Origin: Thermoanaerobacteraceae bacterium
Lineage (GTDB): Bacteria; Bacillota; Thermoanaerobacteria; Thermoanaerobacterales; UBA4877
DNA: 34,277 nucleotides
Assembly: GCA_030016635.1 (NCBI GenBank)
Contig: JASEJQ010000021.1
Location: 1-34,277 of the forward strand
Reading direction: 5' to 3'
A program made the translations under genes and the position numbers. Positions 25,911-33,706 of this stretch are shown here, one piece after another. The number at the start of each line of letters is the position of its first letter. Within the stretch, counting starts at the first letter, position 1. The notes beneath the pieces are model-generated. The model was not told the origin of the DNA, did no database searches, and saw only the letters and a program-made list of their open reading frames with translations.

Positions 25911-27048
25911 TGCTGAGATAGTTATAATCGGGGCAGGGATATCTGGCCTGGCCACAGCATACAATCTTGCAGTCAGAGGGATGAAGGACATAGTAGTAAT
26001 TGAAAAAGGATATATAACCAGCGGCTCTACTGGACGATGCGGAGCAGGTGTAAGGCAACAGTGGGGTACAGAGATGAACTGCAGACTTTCAAAGGCAAGT
26101 TGCGAGATACTGGAAAACTTGGAGGAAATATTGGATTACAAGCGCAGTATAGAATTTAAACAGGGGGGATACCTGCTGTTTGCAACTACAGAGAAAGAAG
26201 TAGAACAGTTTGAAAAGAATGTGACACTGCAGAATAGCCTTGGTATAAATTCCAGTATGCTCTCCATCGATGAAGCACTGGAGATTGTACCGGATATGAA
26301 CACTGAAGGTGTAATGGCCTTTGCCTTCCATCAGAAAGATGGTCATGCAAACCCGTTTCATACCACCTTTGCCTATGCAGAAGCAGCAAGAAGATTGGGT
26401 GTAGAAATAAATACCTATACAACGGTCACGGGCATAAAAGTGGAAAATGGCAGGATAGAATCGGTTATAACAGATAAAGGTGAAATCAAAACGCACAGGA
26501 TATTAAACGCTGCCGGTGGTTTTGCAAAGGATATAGGCAGAATGGTTGGTGTAGAGCTACCACTAAAACCTGAAAGGCATGAAATATTAGTGACGGAACC
26601 AGTAGAACCGATACTTGGCCCCATGCTTATGTCATTTTCATGGAATTTTTACATTCAGCAAGAACCCAACGGCACATTTATAATGGGTTATGGTGAACCC
26701 AATAACCCTGAAAGCCAGAAAATTGATTCATCATGGCATTTTGCCCAGGAAATGGCCAGGAAAGCCATCGGTGTATATCCTCCTCTTTCAAGGGTAAGGG
26801 TGGTAAGGCAGTGGGCAGGTCTATATATGATGACCCCTGATTCTCAGCCCATATACGGCAGTATTCCTGGTGTGGATGGTTTCTATATAGCTGCTGGCTT
26901 TAGCGGCCATGGATTTATGTTTGGGCCGATCACAGGGGTATTGATGGCAGAATATATACTGGGTGAAGAACCTGAAATTCCCATAAATATGCTGGATGTC
27001 GGCAGATTTGAAAGAGGGGAGCTTATTTACGAGCCTTCCGTTGTTTAA
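25900..27048 (+). CDS. DadA-like FAD subunit, catalytic D-hydroxyproline/proline dehydrogenase
   Basis: A 382-residue DAO-superfamily flavoprotein with FAD motif GAGISG at 11-16, the second FAD block SGSTGRCGAGVRQQW at 41-55, and C-terminal IYGSIPGVDGFYIAAGFSGH. It matches HcnC, sarcosine oxidase beta and the beta subunit of archaeal L-proline dehydrogenase, and should perform the actual substrate oxidation at the C-alpha to nitrogen bond. ATG at 25900 is preferred, eight bases after AGGGGG; ATG at 25894 and GTG at 25891 overlap that site. With the epimerase upstream, cis-4-hydroxy-D-proline is the favoured substrate; proline, sarcosine or another D-amino acid are alternatives. Confidence 0.87.
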   Translation: MKSSAEIVIIGAGISGLATAYNLAVRGMKDIVVIEKGYITSGSTGRCGAGVRQQWGTEMNCRLSKASCEILENLEEILDYKRSIEFKQGGYLLFATTEKEVEQFEKNVTLQNSLGINSSMLSIDEALEIVPDMNTEGVMAFAFHQKDGHANPFHTTFAYAEAARRLGVEINTYTTVTGIKVENGRIESVITDKGEIKTHRILNAAGGFAKDIGRMVGVELPLKPERHEILVTEPVEPILGPMLMSFSWNFYIQQEPNGTFIMGYGEPNNPESQKIDSSWHFAQEMARKAIGVYPPLSRVRVVRQWAGLYMMTPDSQPIYGSIPGVDGFYIAAGFSGHGFMFGPITGVLMAEYILGEEPEIPINMLDVGRFERGELIYEPSVV

Positions 27049-27093
27049 GGTTTTATGTTAATATAAAGGTATAAAAAAGTTGGGGGGAAAAGT

Positions 27094-27501
27094 ATGAAAC
27101 TAGCTGTAAAAAATGAACTCTGTTCAGGATGCAGGGCCTGTGAGCTCATATGTTCCTTGTCTCAGCGGGGCGAAAATAATCCACATCTGGCTGCTTTAAA
27201 TATTGTGCCACATTTTCCGGTACCGGGAATATATGAAATTAAGATTTGCGACCAATGCGGCGACTGTGCTGAGGTCTGTCCATTTGAGGCAATACATGAG
27301 GAAAATGGCGTATATACAATAAATGAAGATGAGTGCACAGGGTGCGGCATATGCCTTGATGCCTGCCCCAATGATGTCCTTACCATGCCTGATGATTATA
27401 CTATACCGATAAAGTGTACCAATTGTGGCGACTGTGTTCTTATCTGCCCGAGAGAGGCAATCTATGATGCAGATGCTGCATCCAGAGAGGAGGCTGTATG
27501 A
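27094..27501 (+). CDS. Four-cluster ferredoxin partner of the aldehyde oxidoreductase
   Basis: A 135-residue polyferredoxin with sixteen cysteines in four CxxCxxCxxxC groups: 10/13/16/20, 52/55/58/62, 81/84/87/91 and 108/111/114/118, so four [4Fe-4S] clusters. It resembles AorA of the Aromatoleum aldehyde oxidoreductase and HycB/DmsB-type electron carriers. It lies 45 bases after the flavoprotein gene, with GGGGGG as a ribosome-binding site, and runs into the oxidoreductase gene. Its job is probably to take electrons from the tungsten enzyme. Confidence 0.9.
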   Translation: MKLAVKNELCSGCRACELICSLSQRGENNPHLAALNIVPHFPVPGIYEIKICDQCGDCAEVCPFEAIHEENGVYTINEDECTGCGICLDACPNDVLTMPDDYTIPIKCTNCGDCVLICPREAIYDADAASREEAV

Positions 27502-29345
27502 TGCTATATGGATATGCTGGGAAAATATTAAGAGTTAACCTGACCGAGAAGACCCATCATATAGAGCCACTGCCCGAATACATGGCCAGAGAATACATAG
27601 GGGGCAGAGGATTTGTTGCTAAAATATTATATGATGAAATTGAAATAGGCATAGACCCGCTGGGTCCAAAGAATAAGCTGATTATAGCACCAGGGCCCCT
27701 TACAGGCGTATTTCTCACTGCAGGTGGTAAGACAGAGCTCGGCACATTATCTCCTGAGACTGGTGGTTATGGAGATTCCAATATAGGTGGTCATATAGGA
27801 CCAGAAATAAAGTATGCAGGATATGATATGATTATACTGGAAGGAAAAGCACCTGAAAAAACTTATTTATATATTGAAGATAATAAGATAGAGTTCAGGG
27901 ATGCGTCAAAATATTGGGGCATGGAGTGCATGGAAGCTGAAAAAGCCTTGAAGAGTGACCTTGGGGAGGATTTTCAGATATTACTTATTGGCCCCGCTGG
28001 AGAAAATATGGTCAAGTTTGCATGTATTTCCCATGACTACGGCAGACAGGCAGGACGTACTGGCGTAGGAGCTGTAATGGGTTCTAAAAACCTTAAGGCA
28101 ATAGCAGTAAAAGGTACACACTCTATACCACTGTATGATAAGGATGAGGTAATAAATATAGGGAAGCAGATGTTCAAAGCATGCAAAGAAAAGGATGCAG
28201 AGGCACAGTGGAGCATATATGGCACCATAGGTGTTACAGATTGGTGCAATGAGGTTGGCGCATTTCCAACAAAGAATTTTTACGACGGATGGAATCCTAA
28301 CTACAAAAACCTGAATGGGCCTACGGCTAGAGAAGAGATAATAGTGAGGGACAAAGGGTGTTTCTGCTGTCCCATACCATGCGGCAAGTATTCCCATGTC
28401 AAAAAAGAAGGCTATGACGTATATGTGGAAGGGCCTGAGTATGAGTCTAATGCCTTAATAGGCGGAAGCTGCTATTTTGATGATATAAAAGATGTAGCCT
28501 ATGGCAATGCCATACTGGATGAGCTGGGCATGGACTCTATTTCCGGCGGCAATGTCATTGCCTTTGCCATGGAATGCTTTGAGAGAGGGGTCATTACGAA
28601 GGAAGATACGGATGGCAGGGAGATTAAGTTTGGTGATATAGACTCCTTTAAATATCTGGCCGAAAAGATTGCAAAGAGGGATGGCATAGGTGACCTCCTG
28701 GCAGAAGGTGTAAAGAGGGCGTCAAAGATTTTGGGCAGGGGTTCAGAGGACTATGCTATACAGATAAAGGGCCTGGAATGGAGCGGATATGAATCCAGGT
28801 ATGCCCCTGCCAATATGCTGGCATACATGACATGCGATGTAGGTGCTCATCACAACAGGGCATGGGCCATTACCTATGATGTGGCTACAGGAAGGGATAA
28901 GCTGGAGGGCAAGGCCGACAGAGTGATTGAACTGCAGCACATAAGACCGCTATTTGACATGCTGGGCTGCTGTAGGTTGCAATGGGTGGAGATATCCTTA
29001 GAGCTGGACTATTATCCAAGGATATTAAAGGCAGTTACCGGTTTTGATTATGATATGGATGACCTCTTAAAACTCTCTGAAAAGGTCTGGAACCTCACCA
29101 GGGCATTCTGGAAAAAGCATAATCCTGACTTTGGCAGAAGCTGGGATTATCCGCCAGCCAGAATAATGAACGAGCCTATACCATCTGGACCTGCTCAGGG
29201 CAAGTATATACCAAAGAAGGATTTAGACTGGCTCTTGGATGACTATTATAAAAAGAGGGGCTGGACTGAAGACGGAATACCTACAAGAGAAAAGCTTGAA
29301 GAGCTTGGTCTGAATTTTGCAGTAAAAGACCTATATGGGGTGTGA
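27501..29345 (+). CDS. aor: Tungsten aldehyde:ferredoxin oxidoreductase
   Basis: Oxidises an aldehyde to a carboxylate with a tungsten bis-pterin cofactor and a [4Fe-4S] cluster. The 614-residue product starts MLYGYAGKILRVNL, the family opening, and has cluster ligands C287, C290 and C294 (CFCCPIPC) and C490/C491 near the C-terminal third (DMLGCCRLQW). E313 in GPEYES and H450/H451 in GAHHNRAW match the acid-base residues of the Pyrococcus enzyme. ATG at 27501 is chosen because GAGGAGG is seven bases upstream; the ATG at 27498 is possible. Substrate unknown; a semialdehyde from the upstream pathway is attractive. Confidence 0.93.
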   Translation: MLYGYAGKILRVNLTEKTHHIEPLPEYMAREYIGGRGFVAKILYDEIEIGIDPLGPKNKLIIAPGPLTGVFLTAGGKTELGTLSPETGGYGDSNIGGHIGPEIKYAGYDMIILEGKAPEKTYLYIEDNKIEFRDASKYWGMECMEAEKALKSDLGEDFQILLIGPAGENMVKFACISHDYGRQAGRTGVGAVMGSKNLKAIAVKGTHSIPLYDKDEVINIGKQMFKACKEKDAEAQWSIYGTIGVTDWCNEVGAFPTKNFYDGWNPNYKNLNGPTAREEIIVRDKGCFCCPIPCGKYSHVKKEGYDVYVEGPEYESNALIGGSCYFDDIKDVAYGNAILDELGMDSISGGNVIAFAMECFERGVITKEDTDGREIKFGDIDSFKYLAEKIAKRDGIGDLLAEGVKRASKILGRGSEDYAIQIKGLEWSGYESRYAPANMLAYMTCDVGAHHNRAWAITYDVATGRDKLEGKADRVIELQHIRPLFDMLGCCRLQWVEISLELDYYPRILKAVTGFDYDMDDLLKLSEKVWNLTRAFWKKHNPDFGRSWDYPPARIMNEPIPSGPAQGKYIPKKDLDWLLDDYYKKRGWTEDGIPTREKLEELGLNFAVKDLYGV

Positions 29346-29347
29346 AT

Positions 29348-29581
29348 ATGAAAATAACATTAAAGGCATTGGGCGGAATGAAGGAATTCTTCCCTGATAA
29401 AAAAGAAATTCTTGAGGTAGAAACGGAGAATGGCAAAAATATATCTGACATATTAAAAGATAACGGAATAAACCCTGACATAGTAATGCTAGTGATGCTT
29501 GGCGGTAAAAATGTTGGTAAAGACTATATTCCTAAGGATAATGAAGAGGTGGGACTCCTCCCACCTCTTGCCGGAGGCTGA
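29348..29581 (+). CDS. MoaD/ThiS-family sulfur carrier next to AOR
   Basis: A 77-residue ubiquitin-fold protein ending LLPPLAGG, with the C-terminal diglycine needed for thiocarboxylation. MoaD-like proteins supply the dithiolene sulfur of molybdo/tungstopterin; a dedicated copy is common beside AOR genes (AorD in Aromatoleum). ATG at 29348 follows GGGGTG at the end of aor; an in-frame GTG at 29342 overlaps that site. The GGA GGC codons of the diglycine form the 5' arm of the terminator, so gene end and transcript end are fused. Confidence 0.88.
   Translation: MKITLKALGGMKEFFPDKKEILEVETENGKNISDILKDNGINPDIVMLVMLGGKNVGKDYIPKDNEEVGLLPPLAGG
29544..29569. other. 11-bp hairpin inside the MoaD gene end
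   Basis: AAGAGGTGGGA (29544-29554) and TCCCACCTCTT (29559-29569) form a perfect 11-bp stem with a CTCC loop, inside the last codons of the MoaD-like gene and four bases before the terminator stem. Read on the - strand it is followed by CATT and a mixed AT stretch and could help end transcripts arriving from the convergent OPT gene, which otherwise has no terminator of its own. Confidence 0.55.
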
Positions 29582-29593
29582 TGCCTCCTTTTT
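29573..29593 (+). terminator. Intrinsic terminator of the aor block
   Basis: GGAGGC (29573-29578), loop TGAT, GCCTCC (29583-29588), then TTTTT (29589-29593). The loop holds the TGA stop of the MoaD-like gene, and the final bases overlap the stop codon of the convergent OPT gene on the other strand. It is a clear terminator for the + strand block. Confidence 0.88.
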
Positions 29594-31205
29594 ACGTTCC
29601 AGAAAGTACATGTACTATCGCAATGATAACTCCTGCGACACCCTCCCCACCAAGTGCTCCGGATGCCATAAGTTCACCTTTCTCTGTAGTTTTTGGATAG
29701 TACTTGTTTGTTATAAACCTTATAAGCCCACCCAGAGCGGCTGTTGTAGAAATGGACATGGGGAGATATACTCCTATGCCAATAGTGGTGGCAGGGAGGT
29801 TGAGCCAATAGAGTATTATTCCTACAACCAGGCCTATTATGAATGCTGGGGGATTTGGAAGGCCACTTACCATGGTTGATACCGCATATGCCTGCGGTGC
29901 TACCAGCTGTGTACCAGGGCCCATAGCACCATAAGCCTGATGCATTATGAATATGACAGCAGTAGAGACTACTGCACCTACTATTCCACCTATGGCCTCA
30001 GCATAAACCTGTGCTTTTGGGGAGGAATGGAGAATATAACCTGATTTGAAATCCTGTAAATTATCACCGGCCAGGCCACATGCTACTGCTACTACGCAGG
30101 CGATAAAGAATGACTCCATAAAGCCGGGATTTACAACTGCTTTTGTTACCAGTAAAACGATTATGCCAAAAATCTCCATTGGATCTATCCCAGTTTGTCC
30201 GTCTATCATGGCAGCCATAGCTGTGGTTATCCATACGCCAAGTATGACTATAATACTTGGTATTAAAGACATCTGTGTAAACACAGTGAGCAGAAAAGCA
30301 ATTATTATGAAAGCCCATGGAGCCCATTTGAGGTTTACATCGGTATCCTGGCTCCTAAACATAGGTCCAAATATCTTTTTTGCCTGAGGGATAATTGATT
30401 TAAAAAGCAGACCAAGTCCACCACCAACAATTATTCCTATACCTAAGCTATTGGTAAATGCCGTGGCTCCTGCTACATCAAAAATACCCATAGCAACAGT
30501 GATTGGCATTATTATAAAGTAGCTCAATACTGCTCCTGCAAACCAGCTTAATGTGTATAGTGGACCAATAATATAACCTATGCCAAGAGCCATAGGTGAT
30601 ATCCAGGCACCAAACTGTATATTCCTTTTCCATAAAAATTGAGGAAGCCATGCACCAGGGATTAATCCCCACTGATCCCTTAATGCAGTAAATATGGCAA
30701 CTATTCCGAGTGATGAGAAAAGATACCTGGCTTTGGTACCACCCTCATCTCCGGCCAATAATGTATCAGCTGAGGCTTTACCCATAGGATATGGAAGTTG
30801 CATTTCCTCCACAAACTGTCTCCGGTATAATGCACAAAATATTACGCCCAATACTGTACCTGCTAAAACTACAATAAAGAGTTCCCACGGATTTACAACT
30901 GCATCCTTTTGTATCATCCATATGCCGGGAATTGTAAAGGCAACACCACCTGCCACCATTCCGCCTGCAGACATGGCAGTATGTGTAACATTTATCTCAT
31001 TTAGATTGGTGTGCCCCAAAAGTCTTAATATTGTCAGAGATAAGATAGCCACAAATATTGTTGGCCATGGGAGTGCACCCATGCGTAGGGCAACGTAGGT
31101 TGAGCTGGTTGTGATAAGGACGGAACCCAATGCGCCAATTATCATGCCTCTCAGGGTAAACTGCTCATGGAAATTTGTGGCAAATTTAATTGAACCAGAT
31201 TCCAT
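29592..31205 (-). CDS. OPT-family oligopeptide (or metal-chelate) transporter
   Basis: A 537-residue polytopic membrane protein of the OPT/YSL superfamily, with the N-terminal block TLRGMIIGALGSVLITTSST, the conserved LPYPMGKASADTLLAG near residues 135-150, and many hydrophobic helices. Bacterial members are thought to import short peptides or metal chelates; the substrate here is unknown. The gene starts right after the stop of the peptidase gene (TAA then ATG) with AAGGAGGAC inside that gene's end, so the pair is cotranscribed and probably coupled. Confidence 0.9.
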   Translation of the reverse strand: MESGSIKFATNFHEQFTLRGMIIGALGSVLITTSSTYVALRMGALPWPTIFVAILSLTILRLLGHTNLNEINVTHTAMSAGGMVAGGVAFTIPGIWMIQKDAVVNPWELFIVVLAGTVLGVIFCALYRRQFVEEMQLPYPMGKASADTLLAGDEGGTKARYLFSSLGIVAIFTALRDQWGLIPGAWLPQFLWKRNIQFGAWISPMALGIGYIIGPLYTLSWFAGAVLSYFIIMPITVAMGIFDVAGATAFTNSLGIGIIVGGGLGLLFKSIIPQAKKIFGPMFRSQDTDVNLKWAPWAFIIIAFLLTVFTQMSLIPSIIVILGVWITTAMAAMIDGQTGIDPMEIFGIIVLLVTKAVVNPGFMESFFIACVVAVACGLAGDNLQDFKSGYILHSSPKAQVYAEAIGGIVGAVVSTAVIFIMHQAYGAMGPGTQLVAPQAYAVSTMVSGLPNPPAFIIGLVVGIILYWLNLPATTIGIGVYLPMSISTTAALGGLIRFITNKYYPKTTEKGELMASGALGGEGVAGVIIAIVHVLSGT

Positions 31206-32183
31206 TTAAATGTCCTCCTTTCTAAAAATAAGGTCTCTGTATGATGGATAACCACCCATACTCTTAGCCATTTTCACCCCCTTGATTATTGCTTTTGCCA
31301 TTACATCAGCTGCTAAAATGCCAACAGTGGTGACATCAGCCTCGACCATACCTGTGGCCAGGCTGAAAATTGTATCCCCATCAAACATGGTATGGACAGG
31401 TCTTATAACTCTGGCATAACCATCATGAGCCATCTGTGCTACTTTATTTATCTCTGCCTTATTTAATTTTGCATTGGTTGCTATGACGCCAATTGTCGTA
31501 TTTTGTGCAAATGGATTTGTGCCCATGGAAATTCCTTCCTTATACAATTTTATAGTATCTGCAAAACCACTTCTATCGGGTTTAAGAGCACCTGCTACTA
31601 TCTCTCCTGTTGTATCATCGTATACATCTCCAAATGCATTTACAGCTACTATAGCGCCTACGATAAGATTATTAACCTTGATACTGGCAGTACCCAGCCC
31701 AGATTTCATGCAGTTTTCCATTCCAAGTACCTTGCCCACTGTGGCTCCAACACCTGCGCCTACGCATCCTTCTTCGACTATTCCACCTTTTGCATTTTTA
31801 CAGGCATCGTAGCCCATTGACTTGTTAGGTCTTGATTTGAAATTGCCAACGGGTAGATCAAATAACACAGCAGATGGTATTATAGGCACTTTTGTTATGC
31901 CCACATCAAAGCCTATCCCGTGCTCTTCTAAAAAGTCCATAGCTCCACATGCTGCCTCTAAGCCAAAAGCACTTCCTCCAGCCAGCATTATGCCATTTAC
32001 CTTATCCATCATTGCCACGGGATTTAATAGGGCGATCTCTCTTGTGCCTGGAGCACCACCCCTTACATCCACGCCGCCTACACACCCTTCTTCAAAAAGC
32101 ACAACAGTGCATCCTTTTAATGCGATAAAGTCAGTAGAGTGCCCTACCTTTATATCCTCTACATCTGTTATTGCATCATACAT
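31206..32183 (-). CDS. P1-family peptidase (DmpA-type, S58), self-cleaving aminopeptidase
   Basis: A 325-residue N-terminal nucleophile hydrolase related to DmpA and BapA, which cleave N-terminal residues from short peptides and some D-amino acid derivatives. The autocleavage site aligns as N228-T229 in QNTTIGVIATNAKL, making T229 the nucleophile, in the place of Ser250 of DmpA. Glycine-rich motifs VDVRGGAPGTRE and LAGGSAFGLEAACG are typical. No signal peptide, so cytoplasmic. Start chosen at 32183, eight bases after GGAGG. With the downstream OPT transporter it suggests peptide uptake and hydrolysis. Confidence 0.92.
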   Translation of the reverse strand: MYDAITDVEDIKVGHSTDFIALKGCTVVLFEEGCVGGVDVRGGAPGTREIALLNPVAMMDKVNGIMLAGGSAFGLEAACGAMDFLEEHGIGFDVGITKVPIIPSAVLFDLPVGNFKSRPNKSMGYDACKNAKGGIVEEGCVGAGVGATVGKVLGMENCMKSGLGTASIKVNNLIVGAIVAVNAFGDVYDDTTGEIVAGALKPDRSGFADTIKLYKEGISMGTNPFAQNTTIGVIATNAKLNKAEINKVAQMAHDGYARVIRPVHTMFDGDTIFSLATGMVEADVTTVGILAADVMAKAIIKGVKMAKSMGGYPSYRDLIFRKEDI

Positions 32184-32235
32184 ATGGCATGCCTCCTTCG
32201 TTTCTATATTAGAAACATAAGTGCTAATTTTGTTT

Positions 32236-32262
32236 ATTATATTAATTCTACATAAAATGTAA
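32236..32262 (-). promoter_or_regulatory. Possible promoter and small palindrome for the peptidase-OPT pair
   Basis: On the - strand TATAAT (32241-32236) has TTACAT upstream (32262-32257), but the spacer is only 15 bases, so the -35 is doubtful. The -35 overlaps a perfect inverted repeat TACAT-AAA-ATGTA (32249-32261), which may be an operator. The remaining 245-base gap between dctM and the peptidase gene is AT-rich and shows only this and the dctM terminator. Confidence 0.35.
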
Positions 32263-32379
32263 TTTTCCTGCTTAAGGTATAAATTAAATTATTTCCATTT
32301 TTATGACTTAGGTAGGTAAAATCTTATAAGCCGCATAAAATAGGCAAATTTATTTTCAAAAGGTAGTTTACGACATTAT

Positions 32380-32406
32380 AAAAGAGGTGGAATTTCTTCC
32401 ACCCCC
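32380..32406 (-). terminator. Terminator after dctM
   Basis: Read on the - strand, GGTGGAA, the GNRA-type loop GAAA, and TTCCACC (32103-type stem located at 32397-32403 and 32386-32392) form a 7-bp stem extended by G-T pairs, followed by TCTTTTAT. It lies about 22 bases after the dctM stop and separates the TRAP operon from the peptidase-OPT pair. Confidence 0.75.
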
Positions 32407-32428
32407 TTGCTGTGTGATTACTTTTTTC

Positions 32429-33706
32429 CTATTTTACTAAAAGAAGGCTAATACCTGGTATATATGTGTATATCAGTACAAGAATTATTGCAAGCCCAAG
32501 ATAAGGTAAAATTTGCTTTGTAAGTTTTTCAAGAGAAATTCCAGATATACCTGATGACACAAAAAGGCAAACACCAAACGGCGGGGTTATTTGCCCCACT
32601 GCCAGATTAAATACAGTAATCATGCCAAAATGGACAAGATTAATACCAAGCTGAGAAGCGATTGGAAAGAATATTGGTACCAGTAATAGGATGATTGCAG
32701 TAGTATCAAGGAACATACCGGCTACCAAATAGACGATATTAACGAGGAGTAAAAACATCCATTTATTGTCTGCTATAGAAAGTATGGCAGATGCAGTTGT
32801 CTGTGGTATATTTTCTATGGTCATTACCCATCCAAAAAGTGAAGCCATAGTAATAAGTGTCATAACCATAGCACTGGTGAGACCGGCATTTAAAAACATT
32901 TTTTGCATATTTTTTATATTTAATTCTCTATAAATAAAAATTCCAACGAATAAAGAATAAACAACAGCAACAACAGCAGCCTCTGTTGGTGTAAATATAC
33001 CGCCATATATGCCTCCCAGTATAATGGCAGGCATTAAGAGCCCCCATATGGCCTTGACAAAGGAACTTAGCAGCTTATACAGGCTGGTCTTGTGTGTAGT
33101 AGACGTAATGCCATGTCTTTTTACATAAAGATAAGATAAACCCATATAAGCTAAAGCAGCTATAAGCCCTGGTATAATGCCAGAGAGGAAGAGGTCTCCC
33201 ACGGACGCTCCTGTGATAGTCCCATATATCACAAAGGGAATACTTGGTGGTATAACAACACCTAATGTGCCTCCTATGGCCTGTATTGCAGCAGCAAAGT
33301 CCTCTGGATATCCCCGCTTTTTCATTTCAGGATACATAATACCACCTATGGCTGCGGTTGTAGCAGCTGATGAACCAGAAATGGCAGCAAAGAATGCACA
33401 GGCCGCTATACTTACATGGGCAAGGCTCCCTGTGATCCACCCCAAAAGTTCATTAGCAAAGTCTACAAGACGCTTTGATATCCCGCCATATTGCATTAAC
33501 TCACCAGCTAAAATAAAAAACGGTACCGCAAGCAAGGGGAATGAATCGGCCGATGTAAACAGTCTTTGAGGCATAACCAGGAGTGGAATAGCACCCTTAT
33601 ATAAAATGGCTATAAGCGTGGAAAGTCCGAGGGAATAAGCGATCGGTACACCTATGAAAATGAATATCAGCAATGAAGAAAATAATATGATTGCGACCGA
33701 ACTCAT
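32429..33706 (-). CDS. dctM: TRAP transporter large membrane subunit DctM
   Basis: A 425-residue membrane protein of the DctM family, the ion-driven translocation channel of TRAP transporters for carboxylates and related solutes. It shows the conserved segments LLAVPFFILAGELMQYGGIS at about 57-76, AISGSSAATTAAIGGIMYPE near 108-127 and GGTLGVVIPPSIPFVIYG near 144-161. About a dozen hydrophobic helices. The start ATG overlaps the dctQ stop by four bases (ATGA). Substrate cannot be inferred from the membrane subunits. Confidence 0.95.
   Translation of the reverse strand: MSSVAIILFSSLLIFIFIGVPIAYSLGLSTLIAILYKGAIPLLVMPQRLFTSADSFPLLAVPFFILAGELMQYGGISKRLVDFANELLGWITGSLAHVSIAACAFFAAISGSSAATTAAIGGIMYPEMKKRGYPEDFAAAIQAIGGTLGVVIPPSIPFVIYGTITGASVGDLFLSGIIPGLIAALAYMGLSYLYVKRHGITSTTHKTSLYKLLSSFVKAIWGLLMPAIILGGIYGGIFTPTEAAVVAVVYSLFVGIFIYRELNIKNMQKMFLNAGLTSAMVMTLITMASLFGWVMTIENIPQTTASAILSIADNKWMFLLLVNIVYLVAGMFLDTTAIILLLVPIFFPIASQLGINLVHFGMITVFNLAVGQITPPFGVCLFVSSGISGISLEKLTKQILPYLGLAIILVLIYTYIPGISLLLVK

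Noticed and set aside
29499-29879. Open frame on the + strand running from the MoaD gene into the OPT gene
   Set aside because: It lies in a different frame from the MoaD-like gene, crosses the terminator, and its second half is antisense to the OPT transporter; no start signal.
30046-30387. Open frame on the + strand inside the OPT gene
   Set aside because: Antisense shadow of the OPT transporter; low-complexity product without motifs.
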